In this document: positions 58,430 through 64,000 of the stretch, one piece after another
Layout of the letters: every line of letters begins with the position of its first letter
Numbering within the stretch: the first letter of the stretch is position 1
Source of the DNA: Pteria penguin
Taxonomy: Eukaryota; Mollusca; Bivalvia; Pterioida; Pteriidae
Direction: 5' to 3'
Assembly (NCBI GenBank): GCA_035048485.1
Contig: CM068585.1
Span: 19,338,501-19,402,500 of the forward strand
DNA: 64,000 nucleotides
Translations under genes and position numbers: made by a program
Notes under the pieces: model-generated
What the model was told of the DNA's origin: nothing
Database searches by the model: none
The model's input: only the letters and a program-made list of their open reading frames with translations

Positions 58430-60212
58430 GATGAAAAAATGAATATTTGCAGGAGACCATGAGTATGTCATTTCTACTAAATTTCATTGAAATCCTTCCA
58501 GTGATTCTGCAGCTGATATTGACATTGGGGAGAAATGTCTCCCTCACCCCTTTTCTTTGACATTCTTAAAAAAGCTCACAAAAATTCCAAAAATTGAGAA
58601 ATTGATAAAATTCTTTCACAGTTAACAATCCTTACCATATATGATTAAAATAAAACAAACTAGTGGGTATTGTTTTTTGAACAAAAAACACATGTCTCCC
58701 CTTCCTTATGGATGTGTTTCAGAATGGGCCATTACAAGTGGAAGAATCTGAGTAGGATTTTGAAAAATTATCGGAATATAATCTAAGATACCGGTACTGT
58801 GTAGAAAAGAATGTACAGTAAAACATGCTTATAACGATGTACCAGGGACGACCAATTTTGATTCATTATAAATGTATTTTGTAACAACTGTTGCATTTAT
58901 AATTGAATTTTTTGACAAAGGGTACTAAAACTGACTTGAGTTAATTTCAGGGTCAAAACCTTTGAAACAGTTCATATACAGTGTTATTATATGCTATAAA
59001 ATTAAAGTCCATAATTAAGTAAAACAATATATAAATTACAATTAAGAATCTTTTTTTAAATGAACTTGAAATGGTAATTTTTTTTTTCAAGGTCAAATTT
59101 AAAAAAAAATTTGTCAAGGCTGTAACTTTAATACCCTTTGATTGCGTCATTACGGCGAATGAATATTTTAACACACACAATAAGCGACAGAATAATACGT
59201 GTATTTGGGCAATATACTGATAATTTAAGTTAAGCAGACCTATGCTTAAACCTATTTCTGTTCAATGAAATTTCAATAACAAGGATAACAAAGCCGGTTT
59301 TGCAAGAACTTTTACTACGTTTAGTACTTTTAAAGAAGGTACTTCTTTGCTACGTGAATTAAAAAGGCGGTGCAGAGGTAAAATTTTTATGATCGCTAGA
59401 AGACTGTCGAGCATGCTGCTCGATGCCTTAAAAAATCCAAAAATTGAGATATTGACAAAATTCATTCACAATAATATTCCTTACCATAATTATGATCAAA
59501 ATAGTCAATAAGACATCATTATTATCAATTAACTGAAAAACATGACACTTTCTGCATTTAAATTACTAAGTCCAAAAAAATGTTGAAAAAACGTCAAAAA
59601 TTTGATTTCGGAACAGAACCAAAAATAACAACACTTCTTCACACATCCCTCTAGATAATTCCTATGCATTCGGTTTGTCTCTATATGCCCCCAGTCTGAA
59701 GAAGAAGTTTGTTAAAGGAGGGTACCCTCTGTGACCTACTTTTGCCTGTGGTGGCACCATCTGATGACGGATCTGGATGAAAAACAACAACACTTGTAGG
59801 GGACCATGAGTGCTTCATGCATACCAAGTTTCATCAAATTCTGTTTAGCTTTTCTGAAGAAGAAGTCAAAAATGTGAAAATTTAACGATGGACGGACGAA
59901 CGACGGAGTACGATTGATCACAAACAAAAAAAAAAATGTTGATATAACGTCAAAACTTAGATTTCAGGATTGAACCAAAAGCAACAGCACTTCACTTATC
60001 CTACTAGATCATTCCTATGATGGATCCGGACAAAAAAGAACAACACTTGTAGGGCCCATGAGTACTTCATGCCTACCAAGTTTCACCAAATTCCTACCTG
60101 TGGTTCTGAAGAAGTTAAAAATGTGATAAGTTCACGAAGATGTATGATGACTAGATGCCAGTCAACACGCTATGACAGTAGCTCACTTGAGCCTTTGGCT
60201 CAGGTGAGCTAA
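58430..60212 (+). mobile_element. Dispersed repeat ending in a terminal hairpin and CTAA
   Basis: Degenerate units (GGACCATGAGTGCTTCATGC, CAAGTTTCATCAAATTC, then a GGACGGACGA stretch) lead to AGCTCACTTGAGCC-TTT-GGCTCAGGTGAGCT (60180-60210) followed by AA. A 3' hairpin followed by CTRR recalls Helitron ends, but in classical Helitrons the hairpin is several bases from the terminus. Confidence 0.45.
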
Positions 60213-62648
60213 GAAATAAATTTTCTCCCTCTCCGGCTATGTAAATTAACACTTTCATGGTAAATTGGAAGATAAAAATACATGTATTACTACAAAATTA
60301 ACATAAGAAAATAAAAAACAAAACAAAACAAAGAGGCCAAAATGTGCCTGTATCATTCACCTGAACACTTTGAACACGTGAAAAACTTATAAAGTATTAT
60401 AATGTTCTCTAGTGAAAGAATCTTTTTCAGAAAATTTTATTTAGAAAACTACATCATTCTAAACATTCATACATTATGAAAATCAAAGAATCCACTTTAA
60501 AGTGCTCTAAAACAACACAGTCCAAAAACTGTTGAATCTTGATTTTGGAATGACCCCCACTCCCCCCCCCAAAAAAAAAAACCCAATTCTCACCTATCTA
60601 GATAACTTTGGTGTATTCAGTTTGTTGATCTATGCAGTTGGTCAATGTCATAAACACATGTTCTGAATATGTTCATCACTCCCTCCCTAGGTAACAGTAG
60701 CTTGTGAGGATTGAAGCTGGTCTGTAGATTAAAGAAAGGTACCCTCTGGTGCCGATTTCAAACTGCCAGTCCCTTAATGGATCTCACTGATTAACAGTAA
60801 CATTTGTTTGGGATAATGGCAACTTCAAGTATACTATGTTTCATCAAAATCTTTCAATTCTAAAGAAATCAATCAAAGCTTATCATTACATACTGTTAAT
60901 ATATTCCCCTCCTCTTTCTTTAATCTTAAATTGCGAAAATATCCTACAAATTATTTTTGTATCCCATTTTTTTCAAATAGCATTTTCTACAATAAACTCA
61001 GTTAAAGTAACAAAATCAATGCATTATAAACAACCTATGTGGAGAAAATATAAGAAAATAACTAAAAATATGCAAAAATGACAAAATTTCAGAATGACAT
61101 AAAAAAATTGGAATGGAAAACAAAACAACAACGCTTTTCAAGACATTCTTGTGTAACAGGCAAGGTGAAAAATTGTGGCTGGACCTGGGAATCAAACCTA
61201 GAACATTCCACTATAAAGGTAGACGCTCTCACCAATGAGCTAACTGGGCTGGTACCCGTCCGTTACATTCCTCCCCTTCCAGAGGTTCCAACCTTGGAAA
61301 CCGAAACACACAACAATTGAAACAATGTAACCCTCACAGTGCACAAACAAACATTCAACTCATGAGGGCTGGCCATGGCACCAAATCTGTAACAGGCAGA
61401 GTGAAAAATTGATCCAAGAATCGAAACCCAGAACCTTACGCTATTAAGGCCGACGCTTTCACCATTGAGCTCTAGGGCCGATATTCGTCTGTCACACTTG
61501 TAGATCACTCCGATACATTCATTTTATTGTTCTATGCAGCCAGTTTGAAGAAGTTTGTCAAAGCATGGTGCCCTCTGGGGCTTATGTTGCCCACTCTTAA
61601 TCCACCTTTTTGATGGATCTGGTTGAGAATAGCAACATTTGTAGAAAACCTTGAGTACTTCATACCAACCAAGTTTAAACAACATCCTGCGATTAGTTCT
61701 TAAAAAACAGAAGTCCACCAAGGCTTATTATTTCATGGTAATATCTACCATTTTTTAATGTTTAAAAAAAATAGAATTTTAATGTGTCTGTGCAATACAG
61801 ATGCCCCCGCTGGCAGCTAAGGTAGTGAAATATAATTGCCAGAGAACTATTATTTGAAAATTTAAAAAATATCTAAAGTTCAAGGGCAATTAAAAACTAT
61901 CTATCAAAAACTATCAGAACACAGCCATATTTGAACTTGACCTTCATTTTCCCTTGATACATCTATATACCCAATATCAATTTAATTCATCAAATCTTCA
62001 AAGAGAAACTGAGCGGAAACTGTCATTTTTAAGAAATTTTCTATGTTCAAGGGCAATAACTCTGTCAAAAAGAATTGGACTGCACCAATATTCAAACTGG
62101 ACCTACATCTTCCCTTGATACATCTGTATACTCAATATCAATTTTGATCCATCAAACCTTCAAAGATAGAATGAGTTGAAACTGATTGATGACAGAATGA
62201 CAGGACGGGGTAACACTGTATGTCCCCGGCCATTTCATGGCAGGGCACAAAAATTGCATAAAAGCAAGTTAAAATTCACAAAAACACTGCATTTTAAGCA
62301 ATCCACAAGGAGAAATTTAAGGAATTTCACAAACAAAACTGACAAAGTGAAAACCCAATGTCATAAAAAAAAAAAGATTTTAGAATGGAACTTCTTAAGA
62401 AACTCTTCTAGATACATTTGGCTTATGTGGCTAAACCCTGTATTCACCCTTTGAAGGATCCAGTCTAAAAGTAACAACGTCTGTAGGGAATCTTTAGTAT
62501 TTCATCCCTACAAAGTTTGATAAAAAATCCATTTAACAATTCTGAAGGAGAAGTCAAAGATATGTAACATTTACACAGGACACACAGGTCACTGCATGAC
62601 GAGTGATCACAATAGCTGACAATGAGCCTTTGGCTCAAGTGAGCTATA
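60213..62648 (+). mobile_element. Second copy of the hairpin-ended dispersed repeat
   Basis: The same unit words occur near 60610-60880, 61530-61720 and 62400-62580. It ends with TGAGCC-TTT-GGCTCA (inner stem intact) and GAGCTA at 62647; the outer stem is interrupted. Confidence 0.45.
61150..61505 (-). repeat. Two tandem tRNA-like SINE heads
   Basis: On the minus strand, TTAGCTCATTGGTGAGAGCG and GGTTTGATTCCCAGG (61268-61180), and a second copy GAGCTCAATGGTGAAAGCG and GGTTTCGATTCTTGG (61475-61410). Each is followed by AATTTTTCAC and CCTGTTAC. Tandem duplication of a SINE-like unit inside the larger repeat. Confidence 0.65.
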
Positions 62649-62649
62649 C

Positions 62650-64000
62650 AAATTGTTAGTGGTGAAAATTAAAGCATTTTATTTTCAAATAAAGCATATG
62701 TTTATATATTGGAAAGTTGAGTTTCAAATTATTGGCTTGAAGCTCTAATCTTATAAATTCATAACATTATGTTTTTATCTATATTAATTACAAGCACAGC
62801 CACCATATAATTATCACACTTCTTTGTAATGACCCACCTCCATCAGTTCAATCATTTTTCACACAAGATCTATCATAGTATCATGTAAATTGTGACCTTT
62901 GCAAATCATAGGAAGATTTTATCATACACTTCCATCTGTAATATCACACAGGTTAATTGTTTGTTACAAGTTATATTCTTAAAAACATGTACAAGTCTTC
63001 TAAAAATAACATTAAATTCTATACCTGTATTCTTATATTGTTTTGGTTTTGGGTTCCAAAAATAATTATATGTGCTATTCTACCTTGATCACACTATCAG
63101 ATTGTCAAAAGCACATATATGTACATGTACTACAATAACAGAAATCATTGAAAACTGACCAAAAAAACAATTAAATTTGAACAAGCAAATTACTAAAATC
63201 TTAGATAATAAATGTCTGGGGTTAATGATTTAATACAAAGAACAAAACATACTGACATCAATCTAAAGAGTAACAGTATAGGACACCAAGGTATCATAAA
63301 CAACAATCTCAATGTCAACAACAAGAGACATTACCTAACATGTATATATATACATATATTTTATCAATGACTTTAAAATAAGGATCAACAGGCAGTGTAC
63401 ATACATGATCTACAAGTGTACATGTAACTTAACAATATATCATATGATTCATCATGTGAATTCTGTGTTAGAGGTGACAAGAACTAATCAACAACAAAGT
63501 TATCTGTATACTGAAATGCATACCAAGGCAAAAATTAGCTAAACATTTAAAAAATTTTTGTACTTATGCACAATAGAAAACCCCTATAACATTCAATATT
63601 AGATCATATATGCATGAATGAAGTACAATATATGCACATTTGGACAATTAACGTTTCATCAGTGATAGTCAGGGATGAAACTGGAAATCCAAAGTATAAA
63701 TTGCTAAAGAGCTAACTAACTACCACATTGACCTACATATTAAAGCCAAAGAATCAGCCCAAGAACTGAGGTATTCATAAGGGACATACTCCTTAGTTTC
63801 AAAATAATTTACAAAATTTCATCACAGTTAATTTGAAGTATATCTTCTGGGTCAATGCAGAAATACTGAAAACTGGGCTTAAGATATACCTATTTTTACT
63901 TTATGGATATTTTCACTACTCCTAAAACCGTAACAAAATACCCATTCAGATAGGTTGAAGACTACAATGAAATGTAAAATCTGTTTGACTGTTAAAACAG
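62650..64000. other. AT-rich end of window, no gene recognised
   Basis: No conserved frame. Could be non-coding sequence (UTR or intron) of a gene to the right; nothing here decides it. Confidence 0.4.

Overview
The window is eukaryotic DNA, most likely from a marine bivalve mollusc. It is AT-rich, has spliced genes with introns up to 8 kb, tRNA-derived SINEs, Penelope-like retroelement (PLE) debris, MITE-like elements and many micro- and minisatellites. Bivalve origin is inferred from repeat style (SINEs, PLE tails, tandem-array elements); no species can be named.

Genes. Two head-to-tail lipoxygenase (LOX) genes on the + strand are the only protein-coding genes I can support. LOX-A has 15 exons between 3325 and 25936. 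LOX-B has 15 exons between 29106 and 53433. I reassembled both: each encodes 665 residues without frameshift or premature stop. All 15 exons have the same length in both genes, and all 14 introns share position and phase, so they are a tandem duplication. Each protein has an N-terminal PLAT/C2-like domain (exon 1) and a catalytic domain. The latter has the His-X4-His-X4-His-X17-His-X8-His block, a later His544/Asn548 pair and a C-terminal Ile665, which is the non-heme iron site of animal LOXs. The expected activity is dioxygenation of polyunsaturated fatty acids to hydroperoxides, probably Ca2+-stimulated and membrane-recruited. TATA boxes lie upstream of each gene.

Layout. 1-2870 has no recognisable gene. 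2875-3115 is a PLE-tail repeat next to the LOX-A promoter. LOX-A intron 1 carries a foldback element of CTCGTTATTTCGAG units, a 30-bp satellite and an hAT-like MITE. Introns 2-4 carry a SINE and several broken PLE copies. The 3' half of LOX-A is compact. 25937-28796 is intergenic with one SINE. LOX-B intron 1 holds a 56-nt-arm palindrome and PLE tails. Introns 3-5 hold PLE fragments, a SINE, hammerhead motifs and a G-rich minisatellite. 53440-64000 has no gene I recognise: it holds dispersed repeats, a 147-bp tandem array and hairpin-ended repeats, and may include a minus-strand 3' UTR.

Most notable beyond the genes are six related hammerhead-ribozyme-like motifs, all on the + strand. The one at 41735-41778 keeps every core base I can check and lies just upstream of PLE reverse-transcriptase remnants. 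Others are a gene-conversion-like patch over the third iron ligand, active-site differences between the paralogs, and a PLE tail ending about 15 bases from a LOX-B splice acceptor.
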